This document shows, one piece after another, positions 1-7,710 of a stretch of DNA of 36,328 nucleotides. The stretch is from Bryobacteraceae bacterium. GTDB lineage: Bacteria > Acidobacteriota > Terriglobia > Bryobacterales > Bryobacteraceae. Location: contig JAICIH010000015.1 of the NCBI GenBank assembly GCA_025924475.1, forward strand, positions 1 through 36,328. Reading direction: 5' to 3'. The notes beneath the pieces are model-generated. The model saw only the letters and a program-made list of their open reading frames with translations. It made no database searches and was not told where the DNA came from. Position 1 is the first letter of the stretch. The number at the start of each line of letters is the position of its first letter. Both the position numbers and the translations under genes were made by a program.

Positions 1-1630
1 CCAGCTTATCGACGTAACCTGGCGAGCCTTCGGAAAAGAGGATCAGTTGAGTGGCAAGCGGGTTCGAGACGCCCACGCCGCTTTCGACCATTTCGAAGAC
101 CTTGGCCAGATGCCGGTCGGCTTCCGCCCAGTCGCCGCGGTAGATGGAATCCCAGGCGCTGGCCGTGTGAATCTGGACCAGGCTGACGGCAGGAATATCG
201 AAAGAGAGAGCTTCCCGGAGCAGTTCGCGCGACTCGTCGAACCGGCTGTTCATCAGCGCGCTATTCGCTAACGCAACGAGTGTCTCCCCTTGACCGGCGT
301 GATCGTTGTTTTGCCGGAATGCCTCGAGCGCCTGTTCGAGGTACGGCTGCGCCTTCGAAAATTCGCTTTGCGTCCAGATAGCATGTCCAAGCAAGTAGAG
401 CACACGCGGATGCCGCATGCGCACCTCTTTGGGCAGCTCAGAAATCCAACGTTGGAGCGTGGTGACGAAGCCGCGATGGGCGTATTCGGGGCCGATGGCT
501 TCGATTTCTGCCGCGGCTGCGTCCCATGCCTCCGCCGCGAGGAAATGGCGCAGCCGATTCTCAGGCGAAGTCTCAGCACGCGCGGCCCGCTCGTGAAGCG
601 TTGCCCATTCCTCGGGCCGCTCGCGCCGAAGGCGCTCTCGCAAAAACTCAGCGAACAGATCGTGGTAGCGGAAGCTGGTTTCCGCCTCGTCGGCCGCCAC
701 CACGTAAAGATTCCGGCGATATAAGTCTTCGAGAACGCGGAAGGAATCGCGGCGTCCGGTCAGGCGGTCGCAGACCTCTGGACGAAGCGACGTAAGTATC
801 GAAGTTTCCAAAAGGAAATGGCGCAAGCCGGGTTCTTGGTGATCGAGGACTTCTTCGGCCAGGAAATCGAAAATGCGGCGATTGCCCTGCATTCCGCTCT
901 GTAGTACGGCAGTGCGGTTGGCTGGGAGCTGGGAAAGCGATGTGGCGAGCAGCCGCAGGCCGGCAGCCCAACCTTCCGTGCGTGCCTGCAATAAAGCCAC
1001 CTCGTTGCTAGTTAGATTCAATCCCAGGCGCTCGTTAGCGAGCGCCCCGGTCTCCTCTTCTGTAAAACTCAGGTCTGCTAGGCGAATATCAGCCACTTCT
1101 CCCCGCGCTCGACGACGACCCAGTGCGATCGGCGGATCGTGACGGCAGGCCATCACTAACCGGAGATTTGGCGGCAAGTGATCGAGCAAATAGTCTATGA
1201 TTTCGTGTACCGACGGCTCGGAGATGACATGCACGTCATCTAGTACAAGGGCAACCGAACGATCACACTTTCCGAGCTGGTTGATCACGCTTGTGATTAC
1301 CGCGCGCATATCGGGCCCGGCAGCGTCCGTTTCAATAGGCAATCCGGCGGCGTTTAACGAAGCGATGAGCGCAGCCGTAAATCGCGAAGGATCGTCGTCT
1401 TCCGAATCGAGCAACAGCCAGACCCAGTCGGTGTCCGGGAAAGCGTGCAGCAGTTCCGCCAATAATGCGGTCTTTCCCGATCCGGCGGGCGCCGAAATGA
1501 GCGTAAGACGGGCATCAGCAAGCGACTTCGCCAGCAGATTGATCAGTCGCGGGCGTGGCAGAGCATCGTGACGGCGCGCGGGGGCAGCCAATTTGGTTGC
1601 GGCCAACCAAACAGTCGGTTTCGAGCCCAT
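1..1630 (-). CDS. MalT-like/LuxR-type ATP-dependent transcriptional regulator, N-terminal part (runs off left edge)
   Basis: An uninterrupted minus-strand reading frame of 543 codons starts at the ATG at 1630-1628 and leaves the window at base 1. An in-frame TAG lies five codons upstream, so this is the first ATG. A Walker A motif SAPAGSGKT spans residues 46-54. A Walker B-like segment VALVLDDVH follows near residue 125, then a winged-helix/NB-ARC-like stretch and TPR-like helices. This order matches the MalT/LAL family of large STAND-type ATPase regulators, which normally end in a LuxR helix-turn-helix. That domain would lie outside the window, so DNA binding is inferred. The gene lies 35 bases downstream of the cupin gene on the same strand, so the two are probably co-transcribed. 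The ligand is unknown. Family call is confident; the specific role is not. Confidence 0.85.
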   Translation of the reverse strand, partial: MGSKPTVWLAATKLAAPARRHDALPRPRLINLLAKSLADARLTLISAPAGSGKTALLAELLHAFPDTDWVWLLLDSEDDDPSRFTAALIASLNAAGLPIETDAAGPDMRAVITSVINQLGKCDRSVALVLDDVHVISEPSVHEIIDYLLDHLPPNLRLVMACRHDPPIALGRRRARGEVADIRLADLSFTEEETGALANERLGLNLTSNEVALLQARTEGWAAGLRLLATSLSQLPANRTAVLQSGMQGNRRIFDFLAEEVLDHQEPGLRHFLLETSILTSLRPEVCDRLTGRRDSFRVLEDLYRRNLYVVAADEAETSFRYHDLFAEFLRERLRRERPEEWATLHERAARAETSPENRLRHFLAAEAWDAAAAEIEAIGPEYAHRGFVTTLQRWISELPKEVRMRHPRVLYLLGHAIWTQSEFSKAQPYLEQALEAFRQNNDHAGQGETLVALANSALMNSRFDESRELLREALSFDIPAVSLVQIHTASAWDSIYRGDWAEADRHLAKVFEMVESGVGVSNPLATQLILFSEGSPGYVDKL

Positions 1631-1665
1631 GGAGAACGGTTCCTAATTCTCGCATGGAGGTGATT

Positions 1666-2091
1666 CTACGTTCCGAGAAGAGTAATTCCGTGCTTGTCCA
1701 GCACAGGAGCGACCCTCTCGACGGTCAGCGCGACTCCACGGCGCGTTAGCGCGCCTAGATCTCGTATCAACAGATCCATGCCGCCTGGAGCGGTGACAAC
1801 CAGGAATCGGCCGCGGGTCTGGCCTTGATGATCGAAGGCAAAAGGCGTTCGGCGCGGAATAAAGAGGGATGTGCCGGGCGGGGCAGGGATAGCGGTTTCA
1901 CCGATGCGGAATCGGAACTCCCCTTCCAAAACGTAAACAAATCCATCCTCGTATTCGTGTGTGTGCAGCGGCAAACTCTGCCCAGCGGCCGTTTGCAACT
2001 GACAGATGGTATAGCGTCCGCCGGTTGCGTGGCTCGAGAGCAGCACCTCGACGTCTGAGCTTCCGATCTTACAGGTCTCGTTTCCCTGCAC
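1666..2091 (-). CDS. Small single-domain cupin protein
   Basis: A 141-residue protein carries a classical cupin motif 1: HTHEYEDGFVYVLEGEF, giving the H-x-H-x3-E-x6-G pattern. A PPGTSLFIPRRTPFAF segment matches cupin motif 2. The two His and the Glu probably bind a metal ion. Motif 2 has Phe-Ala-Phe where a third His is common, so the metal site may be incomplete. The start is GTG at 2091, preceded by GAGGAG at a suitable distance. It sits between a 19-codon leader ORF and the MalT-like regulator. Proteins of this type bind or modify small molecules or quench reactive compounds. Nothing here identifies the substrate. It could supply or sense a ligand for the adjacent regulator, which is inference. 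Confidence 0.85.
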   Translation of the reverse strand: MQGNETCKIGSSDVEVLLSSHATGGRYTICQLQTAAGQSLPLHTHEYEDGFVYVLEGEFRFRIGETAIPAPPGTSLFIPRRTPFAFDHQGQTRGRFLVVTAPGGMDLLIRDLGALTRRGVALTVERVAPVLDKHGITLLGT

Positions 2092-2115
2092 GCCGCCGTA
2101 CTCCTCAGCTTTCCT

Positions 2116-2175
2116 TCAGGCGATCGGTGTGGGTGTGCGGAGTTCCCCGAATCCAATTGCAAGTGCTTTGTTCAT
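2116..2175 (-). CDS. Short leader-type ORF (19 aa) upstream of the cupin gene
   Basis: The ATG at 2175 is preceded by the strongest Shine-Dalgarno of this flank (AAGGAG, spaced about 8 bases). It encodes MNKALAIGFGELRTPTPIA and stops 24 bases before the GTG start of the cupin. The cupin has its own weaker GAGGAG. The ORF may be a translated leader that couples or attenuates cupin expression, or the relic of an older start. No homologue is recognised. Translation is plausible from the ribosome binding site alone. Confidence 0.4.
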   Translation of the reverse strand: MNKALAIGFGELRTPTPIA

Positions 2176-2213
2176 CTCGATATCTCCTTCTCTGGTTTGC
2201 AGTATGCTGCCAA

Positions 2214-2228
2214 GCCAGGCAACCTGGC
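2214..2228. promoter_or_regulatory. Perfect dyad upstream of the cupin operon
   Basis: GCCAGG-CAA-CCTGGC is a perfect 6-bp inverted repeat with a 3-base centre. It lies about 40 bp upstream of the leader ORF start, where an operator or promoter element of the minus-strand operon would be expected. The protein that binds it is unknown. Confidence 0.35.
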
Positions 2229-2983
2229 GTCATTCGAAAGGATGATTTGTGCTCTCACTGGGGATGAATTGAGATATTTTGGTCCAACTCATACCGGACA
2301 TCGAGGCTATCTACCAGGCGGAAATTAAACCTGTCTGAACATTTCTCAGTTAAACTGCAAGCTATACTGGTGCGGCTCGATGTCGTACGGGCAGGCTTCC
2401 GGCGGAAACCGCGGCGTGCTACGCGTCCACTACCCTGGATTACGGCCGTGTACGTATCAAAGATAGCGACTTTCTTCTTCCCACTGCGGCGCATCTGCGT
2501 ATCTTGAAGACCGACGGCGGTGAAGCGGAGAACCAGCACGACCTTCTCAAGCTGCCATGAGTTTCTTGGGGAATCGACGATTACATTCGACGCGCCTCCA
2601 GGTGTAACGGCCGTCGACGCGCGGCACGGCCAAATAGCGCGAGCCGCCAACATTCCACCGGGGCTTCGGTTCCGGGTAGCTCTAACTCAAGGCATCGAAA
2701 CTGCGAGCGTGGCCGCTGGCGATTCGATCAAAGCCAAGCTAATTACGCCGATCGAGGAGCGCTCGAAGGTGTGGGTTCCGGCAGGCGCCGTGATCGCCGC
2801 TCGCATCGTGCGGATCCGGCACTATTACGGCAGCGCATCCGCCCTTGCGCTCGATGTCAAACTGGAGACTGTAGATGTTGCAGGCGTCCCAGTGCGACTC
2901 ACAGCCATAGGGTCGCGGTTGCCCGTTAGTATCGGGCGCAAAATCGCGATCGGCTGCAACGTTGGTTGCACTTTAGATTGCCG

Positions 2984-3000
2984 TGTCACCTTATGTCGCA
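2984..3000 (+). promoter_or_regulatory. Candidate enhancer (UAS) direct repeat upstream of the peroxidase operon
   Basis: TGTCACCTTATGTCGCA contains two TGTCRC half-sites 10 bp apart, one helical turn. It ends 76 bp upstream of the -24 GG of the sigma-54 promoter at 3075. A 14/17-identical copy lies at 7394-7410 upstream of the second sigma-54-type promoter. The position and pairing suit a binding site for the Fis-type response regulator encoded here. That assignment is inference. It overlaps the end of the decayed gene. Confidence 0.4.
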
Positions 3001-3027
3001 AACCCAAAAGGCTGTCCCCCCGAATCC

Positions 3028-3052
3028 GTTCTTATAAGACAACCGTAAGAAC
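3028..3052. repeat. Perfect 7-bp inverted repeat upstream of the sigma-54 promoter
   Basis: GTTCTTA (3028-3034) and TAAGAAC (3046-3052) form perfect arms separated by 11 bases. They sit immediately upstream of the -24 element. The repeat could be a regulator site or, less likely, a weak terminator of the decayed gene, since no T-run follows. Confidence 0.35.
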
Positions 3053-3074
3053 AGCTTTCTAACATACGGCAGTG

Positions 3075-3090
3075 TGGCACAACACTTGCT
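3075..3090 (+). promoter_or_regulatory. Near-consensus sigma-54 (-24/-12) promoter of the peroxidase/two-component operon
   Basis: TGGCACAACACTTGCT matches the sigma-54 consensus TGGCACG-N4-TTGCW at every defined position but one (A for G at position 7). GG (3076-3077) and GC (3088-3089) are exactly 10 bases apart. Transcription would start near 3100, just ahead of an AGGAGG ribosome binding site. The operon encodes a sigma-54 activator, so autoregulation is likely. Confidence 0.75.
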
Positions 3091-3114
3091 TTCCCTAAGG
3101 TCAGGAGGAGACAC

Positions 3115-3141
3115 ATGAATACGCAACGCGGCCCTTGCTAG
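3115..3141 (+). CDS. Eight-codon leader ORF ahead of the cytochrome c peroxidase
   Basis: A strong AGGAGG Shine-Dalgarno (3103-3109) precedes the ATG at 3115. The ORF encodes MNTQRGPC and stops at TAG 3139-3141. The peroxidase gene begins 101 bases later without a recognisable ribosome binding site. The best translation signal of the operon is therefore spent on a minimal peptide. It may be a regulatory leader, or the leftover start of a rearranged gene. Confidence 0.4.
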   Translation: MNTQRGPC

Positions 3142-3242
3142 TCTGGGCAGATAGGGTCCGGGCACTGCACAGTGCGAAGGCCGAGTGAACGGGTTCGGAA
3201 GGTTTACGTCTGCGGCGATCCCGGTCCATGTATTGACCCCTG

Positions 3243-4268
3243 ATGTGTCACTGTCGCGGAAATCGGCTGCTTCGAGGGTCGTCCCCTCCAGCTGTGTTCG
3301 CTTTCATATCCGCTCTCGGTGTCCTCTCAATTCCAGCACAGCAAATGGCGCACGGGAATGAACCCATTGCTCCGGTTCCTCTGAACAGCAATATCGACCC
3401 GAGGCGGGCCGCTCTGGGAAGGCAATTGTTTCATGACAGCCGCCTGTCACACGACCAAAAGTATTCCTGCGCCACTTGCCATCCCTTGGATCACGGCGGG
3501 ATGGATGGCCTGCCGGTGGCGAAGAGTCCGGTTGGCGGTTCCGATCTGCGAAATACGTTAACGGTATTCAACGTGGATCTCAACGCCAGTTACAACTGGG
3601 ACGGTATCACGAATAACCTAACGGACCACACCGCACGCATCCTGGAGAATCCGCGATTGATGAACATGAGCGAGGCGGAGCTGCTTTCTAGAATCCGCGG
3701 CGATTCCGGATACATGGCTGCCTTTCAGTCGGCCTACCCGCAGGGGCTGACGCGGGCTAGCGTGTTGGATGCTATTGCCAGCTTCGAGCGTTCGTTGCTG
3801 ACGCCAAATTCGCGTTTCGATCGCTTTCTGCGCGGTGATGTCGATGCCTTGAGTGGCGAAGAGAAGGAGGGCTATCGATTATTTAAGGCGTATGGATGTG
3901 TGTCATGCCACCAAGGAATTAATATGGGCGGCAACTTGTATCAGAAGTTCGGTGTATTCGAGGAGAAGATACCGGGTGAGCGTTCGCCGCTGGACTCGGG
4001 GCGCTTCCGAATCACTAAGGCGCCTCGCGACCGCCATGTGTTCCGTGTGCCGAGTTTACGGAATGTTGCAGTGACCGCGCCTTATTTTCACGACGGGCGT
4101 GAACCTGAGTTAAAAGAGGCCGTTAAGACGATGGCGAAGGCGCAACTGGGCAGGAGACTCAGGGAGGACGAGATCGATCGAATAGTAGCCTTCCTGAAGA
4201 CCTTGACCGGTAAATATCGGGGCAAAATACTCGCGGGACCGCCGTCGGGAAACAGCGAAGATGAGTAA
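3243..4268 (+). CDS. Di-haem cytochrome c peroxidase (CcpA/MauG family), exported
   Basis: The 341-residue protein has two c-type haem motifs: CATCH at residues 76-80 and CVSCH at 219-223. Other family landmarks are LRNTLTVFN and APYFHDG, and a Met in AVKTMAKAQLG, the usual distal ligand region. The N-terminus has a basic stretch, a hydrophobic core AVFAFISALGVLSI and a likely cleavage site after PAQQMA, which indicates export to the periplasm. Family members reduce hydrogen peroxide using electrons from small cytochromes or cupredoxins. MauG-type relatives oxidise protein substrates instead. The start ATG at 3243 has no clear ribosome binding site. The 3' end overlaps the histidine kinase start by 8 bases, so peroxidase and sensor are co-translated. 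Peroxide removal linked to signalling is inferred from this linkage only. Confidence 0.9.
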   Translation: MCHCRGNRLLRGSSPPAVFAFISALGVLSIPAQQMAHGNEPIAPVPLNSNIDPRRAALGRQLFHDSRLSHDQKYSCATCHPLDHGGMDGLPVAKSPVGGSDLRNTLTVFNVDLNASYNWDGITNNLTDHTARILENPRLMNMSEAELLSRIRGDSGYMAAFQSAYPQGLTRASVLDAIASFERSLLTPNSRFDRFLRGDVDALSGEEKEGYRLFKAYGCVSCHQGINMGGNLYQKFGVFEEKIPGERSPLDSGRFRITKAPRDRHVFRVPSLRNVAVTAPYFHDGREPELKEAVKTMAKAQLGRRLREDEIDRIVAFLKTLTGKYRGKILAGPPSGNSEDE

Positions 4269-5874
4269 ACCTGTTGCCATAGTCGCCGCGCTGCTATTAA
4301 TTCTGACTTATCTCCTTGTCGAGAGCCAAAGCTCCGATCAGCTGCCACGGGTACGTATGCAACAGTCTCTTCAAGCCATGCAGCTTCATGACGCCGAGCT
4401 CAACCGGGATGTGCTCATGGCTCGGGCAGGCTTGTTGGCAAACTACGATCCATTGGTGCAGACTGGGCGGAAACTGTCTCTCGATCTGCAGAGTCTCAAA
4501 AGAGAAAGTGCAGTAATCGCGCGCCAATCGCCTGGAATACTCATCAAGGTGGGAATTCTTGCGAGTACCCTCAATCAGAAGCTGGCGTCGGTTGAATATT
4601 TGAAATCGGACAACGCACTGCTACGGAACTCGTTGGCGTACTTTGCCCAAACGCTTGGAACCGTTCGGCAACACGGCGATACACAGCAATCCGCAATGGA
4701 GATTGCCGCTCTCTCCCACGTCATCTTGCGATTTGTCCAGGCTCCAGACTCAGCGACCAGGAGAGAAGCTGAAGCCGCGCTCTCGAGCGTCTCGGATATT
4801 TCCGCTAGTTCGAATAATCTTGAACTGCTGACCGAGCATGGGCGCATAATTATCGAAGTATTGCCACGCGTCGATGGCCTTCTTGACAAGATTCTGAAAT
4901 CACCAACAGCCAGGGATGCGCAAATAGTCCAACGCGCTGTATTCGAATACGGCGGCCAGGCAGAGGCACGCGCACTTCGGTTCCGGCTTCTGCTCTATCT
5001 TGTGGCTCTCATTTTGCTTGGCTACCTGGTCCATCAATACCGGGTTCTCAGAGCAAGAGCGAGAGAATTGCGCTGGAAAGAAATCCAATTAATCCAGGCG
5101 AACAAGATGACTGCGCTCGGCACTTTGGTGTCCGGCGTAGCACACGAAATCAACAATCCAAATCAAGTCGTATTGATGAATGCCGAGGTAGTTGCACGCG
5201 GCTGGGACGACGCCATCAGTCTCCTCGACTCTTATCAACAAGACCTCGGTAATCTTTCGCTTGCTGGGCTCCCCTACAGAGACGCACGCGACACTTTCGC
5301 GCAATTGATTCGCGAAGTTGAAGCCAGCGCCCGCCGCATTCAGCGAATTCTGAACGATCTGAAAGATTTTGTCAGGCCGGCCAAGAAAGCGAATGAACCT
5401 TTTGAGTTGAACGACGTAGTCGATCGCGCTATTCGCTTGCTGAGGCACGTAATTCAAAAACGAACCCACTTATTCCAGGTGCGGCTCGGCGAACACTTGC
5501 CATCTGTGACGGGAAATCCGCAGCAAGTGGAGCAGATTGTAGTCAACCTGGTCATGAATGCTTTGGAGGCATTGCCAGGAAGGGACTATGCCATCGAGGT
5601 AGCGACGGCATTTAATATGGAACAGCGCGCTGTGTTGTTTGAAGTACGAGATGAAGGAGTGGGAATCCCTCGGGAACAGCTTTCTCACCTCGGTGAGCCT
5701 TTCTTTACAACCAAGGAAGCAAGCGGAGGTACGGGTCTCGGCCTGGCGATTACCTCGTCTTTGGTCCGCTCGCATAACGGGCAACTTACATTTTCATCGG
5801 AACCAGGTAAAGGCACACGTGCGACCGTAATGCTCCCGTGTAGTTCGGATGGCCAGCCGGGAGGAAAGATCTGA
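4261..5874 (+). CDS. Membrane sensor histidine kinase with DAHL-type periplasmic domain
   Basis: The protein has 537 residues. A first transmembrane helix spans about residues 5-20. An all-helical extracytoplasmic region of about 220 residues follows. It carries an LNRDVLMARAGLLANYDPLV segment that resembles the DAHL (double all-helical ligand-binding) domain. A second transmembrane helix spans about 243-260. The HisKA phosphoacceptor is H295 in the VAHEINNPNQ motif. The ATPase domain shows an N-box (VVNLVMNALEAL), DEGVGIP and GTGLGLAI. It should autophosphorylate H295 and pass the phosphate to the response regulator encoded directly downstream; the stop TGA and the next ATG are adjacent. The ligand is unknown. 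The overlapping peroxidase gene suggests a redox or peroxide-related cue in the periplasm, which is inference. Confidence 0.9.
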   Translation: MSKPVAIVAALLLILTYLLVESQSSDQLPRVRMQQSLQAMQLHDAELNRDVLMARAGLLANYDPLVQTGRKLSLDLQSLKRESAVIARQSPGILIKVGILASTLNQKLASVEYLKSDNALLRNSLAYFAQTLGTVRQHGDTQQSAMEIAALSHVILRFVQAPDSATRREAEAALSSVSDISASSNNLELLTEHGRIIIEVLPRVDGLLDKILKSPTARDAQIVQRAVFEYGGQAEARALRFRLLLYLVALILLGYLVHQYRVLRARARELRWKEIQLIQANKMTALGTLVSGVAHEINNPNQVVLMNAEVVARGWDDAISLLDSYQQDLGNLSLAGLPYRDARDTFAQLIREVEASARRIQRILNDLKDFVRPAKKANEPFELNDVVDRAIRLLRHVIQKRTHLFQVRLGEHLPSVTGNPQQVEQIVVNLVMNALEALPGRDYAIEVATAFNMEQRAVLFEVRDEGVGIPREQLSHLGEPFFTTKEASGGTGLGLAITSSLVRSHNGQLTFSSEPGKGTRATVMLPCSSDGQPGGKI

Positions 5875-7320
5875 ATGGAACAGATCTCCAGGCTTCCAGT
5901 GCTGCTGGTTGATGACGAACCGCAAGTGCTCCGCAGTACCAGCGTTGCGCTTTGCTCGTCGGGATTCAGTCACGTGGTCACGTTAAATGACGGTCGAAAC
6001 CTCGTATCGCAGTTGACTGAGCAACCTGCGGGGGTGATCGTGCTCGATTTGACCATGCCCCACATCTCCGGGCAGGCCCTTCTCACTCAAATCGCGGAAG
6101 ATTTCCCTGAGATCCCGATCATTGTTATGACGGCGACCGGTGACTTGGATATTGCAGTCGAATGCATGCAAGCCGGAGCTGTCGATTACCTGGTGAAGCC
6201 GGTAGACCAAGGCCGACTGGCGTCGTCAGTCAGGCGTGCACTCGAACTCCGTGCGCTTAACGCAGAGCTGTTGTCACTCAAAGACAGACTCCTGACAGAA
6301 ACTCCACCCAAGCGTGAGGCTTTCGCCGACATCATCACACAAGATCGGGCTATGTTTGCGGTCTTCCGTTATCTAGAAGCCATCGCACCGTCCCCGCAGC
6401 CAGTCTTAATTACGGGCGAAACCGGTACAGGCAAGGAACTCGCAGCGCGGGCTTTGCATCGGTTGTCCAATCGCACTGGCGAACTCATCTCGGTTAATGT
6501 CGCCGGGCTCGACGATAACTTGTTTTCGGATACCTTATTTGGTCATGTTAAAGGATCGTATACTGGCGCTGATCGTCCGCGTGAGGGCCTCGTCGCGGCA
6601 GCCGCTGAGGGCACTCTTTTTCTCGACGAGATCGGTGATCTAACGACCCTTTCCCAAGTCAAACTGCTCAGGCTTCTGCAGGACGGGATGTATTACCCTC
6701 TGGGCACGGACCGGCCACGCCAGAGTAGGGCTCGGGTTGTCGTCGCTACCAATTGCGATGTCGCGAAAGATGCTGCCGCCGGGAAATTCCGCAAAGATCT
6801 GTATTATCGTCTGCGAACACACCATCTACAGCTTCCGCCTCTGCGCAATCGGCCCAGCGACATTCCCTTGCTCGTCAATCACTTCGTCGAAAAGGCTGCG
6901 TGTAGCCTTAACAAAGAAGCCCTCACGGTACCGCATGGGCTTTATGCACTGCTCAAAAATTACGCCTTTCCTGGAAACATCCGCGAATTGGAGGCAATGA
7001 CCATCGATGCGGTTGCCCGCTCGCAAGGAACGGTGCTGTCGCTGCAAAGCTACAAAGAACTGATCATCGGCAGGCCAGATATGGGAACGGATGAATTGCC
7101 GCCGGAATCGTCGCCGCCCTTCGGCGCATTTCCTTCTGACCAATTACCCACTCTTGAGGTGGCCGAGCAAGCGTTAATTAATGAAGCCCTCGAACGCGCC
7201 GACGGAAATCAGGGTATCGCGGCCGGCATTCTCGGCATCTCAAGACAAGCGCTGAACAAGCGGCTCAATCGGCGTAAGCAGGCGGATACAGCCGAGGAGT
7301 TGTCCAGCAATGATACATAA
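5875..7320 (+). CDS. Sigma-54-dependent response regulator (receiver - AAA+ - Fis HTH)
   Basis: The 481-residue NtrC-class activator has a receiver domain with D13/D14, phosphoacceptor D58, T86 and K108. The AAA+ domain carries Walker A GETGTGKE (181-188), Walker B TLFLDEIGD (D251, E252) and the sigma-54 contact loop GSYTGA (227-232) in place of the usual GAFTGA. The Fis-type helix-turn-helix lies at about 443-467 (GNQGIAAGILGISRQALNKR). It abuts the kinase gene, and a GGAGGA ribosome binding site lies inside the kinase 3' end. Likely targets are the sigma-54-type promoters at 3075, 7711 and 20314. In other bacteria VasH-type sigma-54 activators control hcp and other T6SS genes. This one differs in having a phosphorylatable receiver, so it is a true two-component regulator. 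Confidence 0.93.
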   Translation: MEQISRLPVLLVDDEPQVLRSTSVALCSSGFSHVVTLNDGRNLVSQLTEQPAGVIVLDLTMPHISGQALLTQIAEDFPEIPIIVMTATGDLDIAVECMQAGAVDYLVKPVDQGRLASSVRRALELRALNAELLSLKDRLLTETPPKREAFADIITQDRAMFAVFRYLEAIAPSPQPVLITGETGTGKELAARALHRLSNRTGELISVNVAGLDDNLFSDTLFGHVKGSYTGADRPREGLVAAAAEGTLFLDEIGDLTTLSQVKLLRLLQDGMYYPLGTDRPRQSRARVVVATNCDVAKDAAAGKFRKDLYYRLRTHHLQLPPLRNRPSDIPLLVNHFVEKAACSLNKEALTVPHGLYALLKNYAFPGNIRELEAMTIDAVARSQGTVLSLQSYKELIIGRPDMGTDELPPESSPPFGAFPSDQLPTLEVAEQALINEALERADGNQGIAAGILGISRQALNKRLNRRKQADTAEELSSNDT

Positions 7321-7393
7321 GGATCGTAGTCTTGTGTTTGCGTCAGAAGGGCCATTCTCGCCGCGGCCCGCGACGGTGGAAACAGCTATTTAG

Positions 7394-7410
7394 TGTCGCG
7401 TTTTGTCGCA
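7394..7410 (+). promoter_or_regulatory. Candidate enhancer (UAS) direct repeat upstream of the Ser/Thr kinase
   Basis: TGTCGCGTTTTGTCGCA has two TGTCGC half-sites 10 bp apart. It is 14/17 identical to the element at 2984-3000. It lies about 300 bp upstream of the sigma-54-type promoter at 7711. The proposed binder is the Fis-type regulator encoded upstream (inference). Confidence 0.4.
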
Positions 7411-7710
7411 GGGCTGAGCCGTTCGCTGACACCTTGAAAATGGATATTCGCATAGAACTTTCCTTGCGCCCCGTCGTTCGTAAAAATGTTTACCGTGGCT
7501 CGCATTATTACGAGGCTGCAATCATCATCACAAACCAAAAGCGTTTTGGCTTTCATCACTTTATCGAGCGCGCCCCATAGGACGACCAATAATTTTAAAA
7601 AGGAACCAACATTAAAGACGAACTTCGATCAGAAAGACGAAATTATCCTGCTGGATAGCATCAGCTTCGCCCTGTTATTGAAAAACAGGCTTGAATCACC
7701 AGCGGGTAAT

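Larger units (their letters stand above)
2354..3062 (+). pseudogene. Frameshifted remnant of a hypothetical (acidobacterial-type) protein gene
   Basis: Two overlapping plus-strand frames together give one continuous protein-like sequence. Frame one (2354-2560) reads through YGRVRIKDSDFLLPTAAHLR and ends at TGA 2558-2560. Frame two continues with TTFSSCHEFLGESTITFD, then a conserved-looking segment around residues VPAGAVIAARIVRIRHYY, to TAA 3060-3062. Removing one base near 2537 joins them into ...ENQ-TTFSSCHEFLGES.... No good start codon exists: a TAA at 2351-2353 closes frame one upstream, so the N-terminal half is missing. The Cys-rich C-terminus also looks unlike the family. I recall similar multi-copy hypothetical proteins from acidobacterial genomes, but the function is unknown. 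This reads as a decaying gene copy rather than an expressed gene. Confidence 0.65.

Noticed and set aside
2260..2267. GGGGATGA, resembling a MalT box, near the MalT-like regulator
   Set aside because: Only 8 of 10 consensus bases match, there is one copy, and the sequence is common by chance. MalT boxes normally come in sets.
3162..3175. GCACTG-CA-CAGTGC palindrome in the peroxidase leader
   Set aside because: The two-base loop is too tight for an RNA hairpin, and there is no second copy to support an operator.
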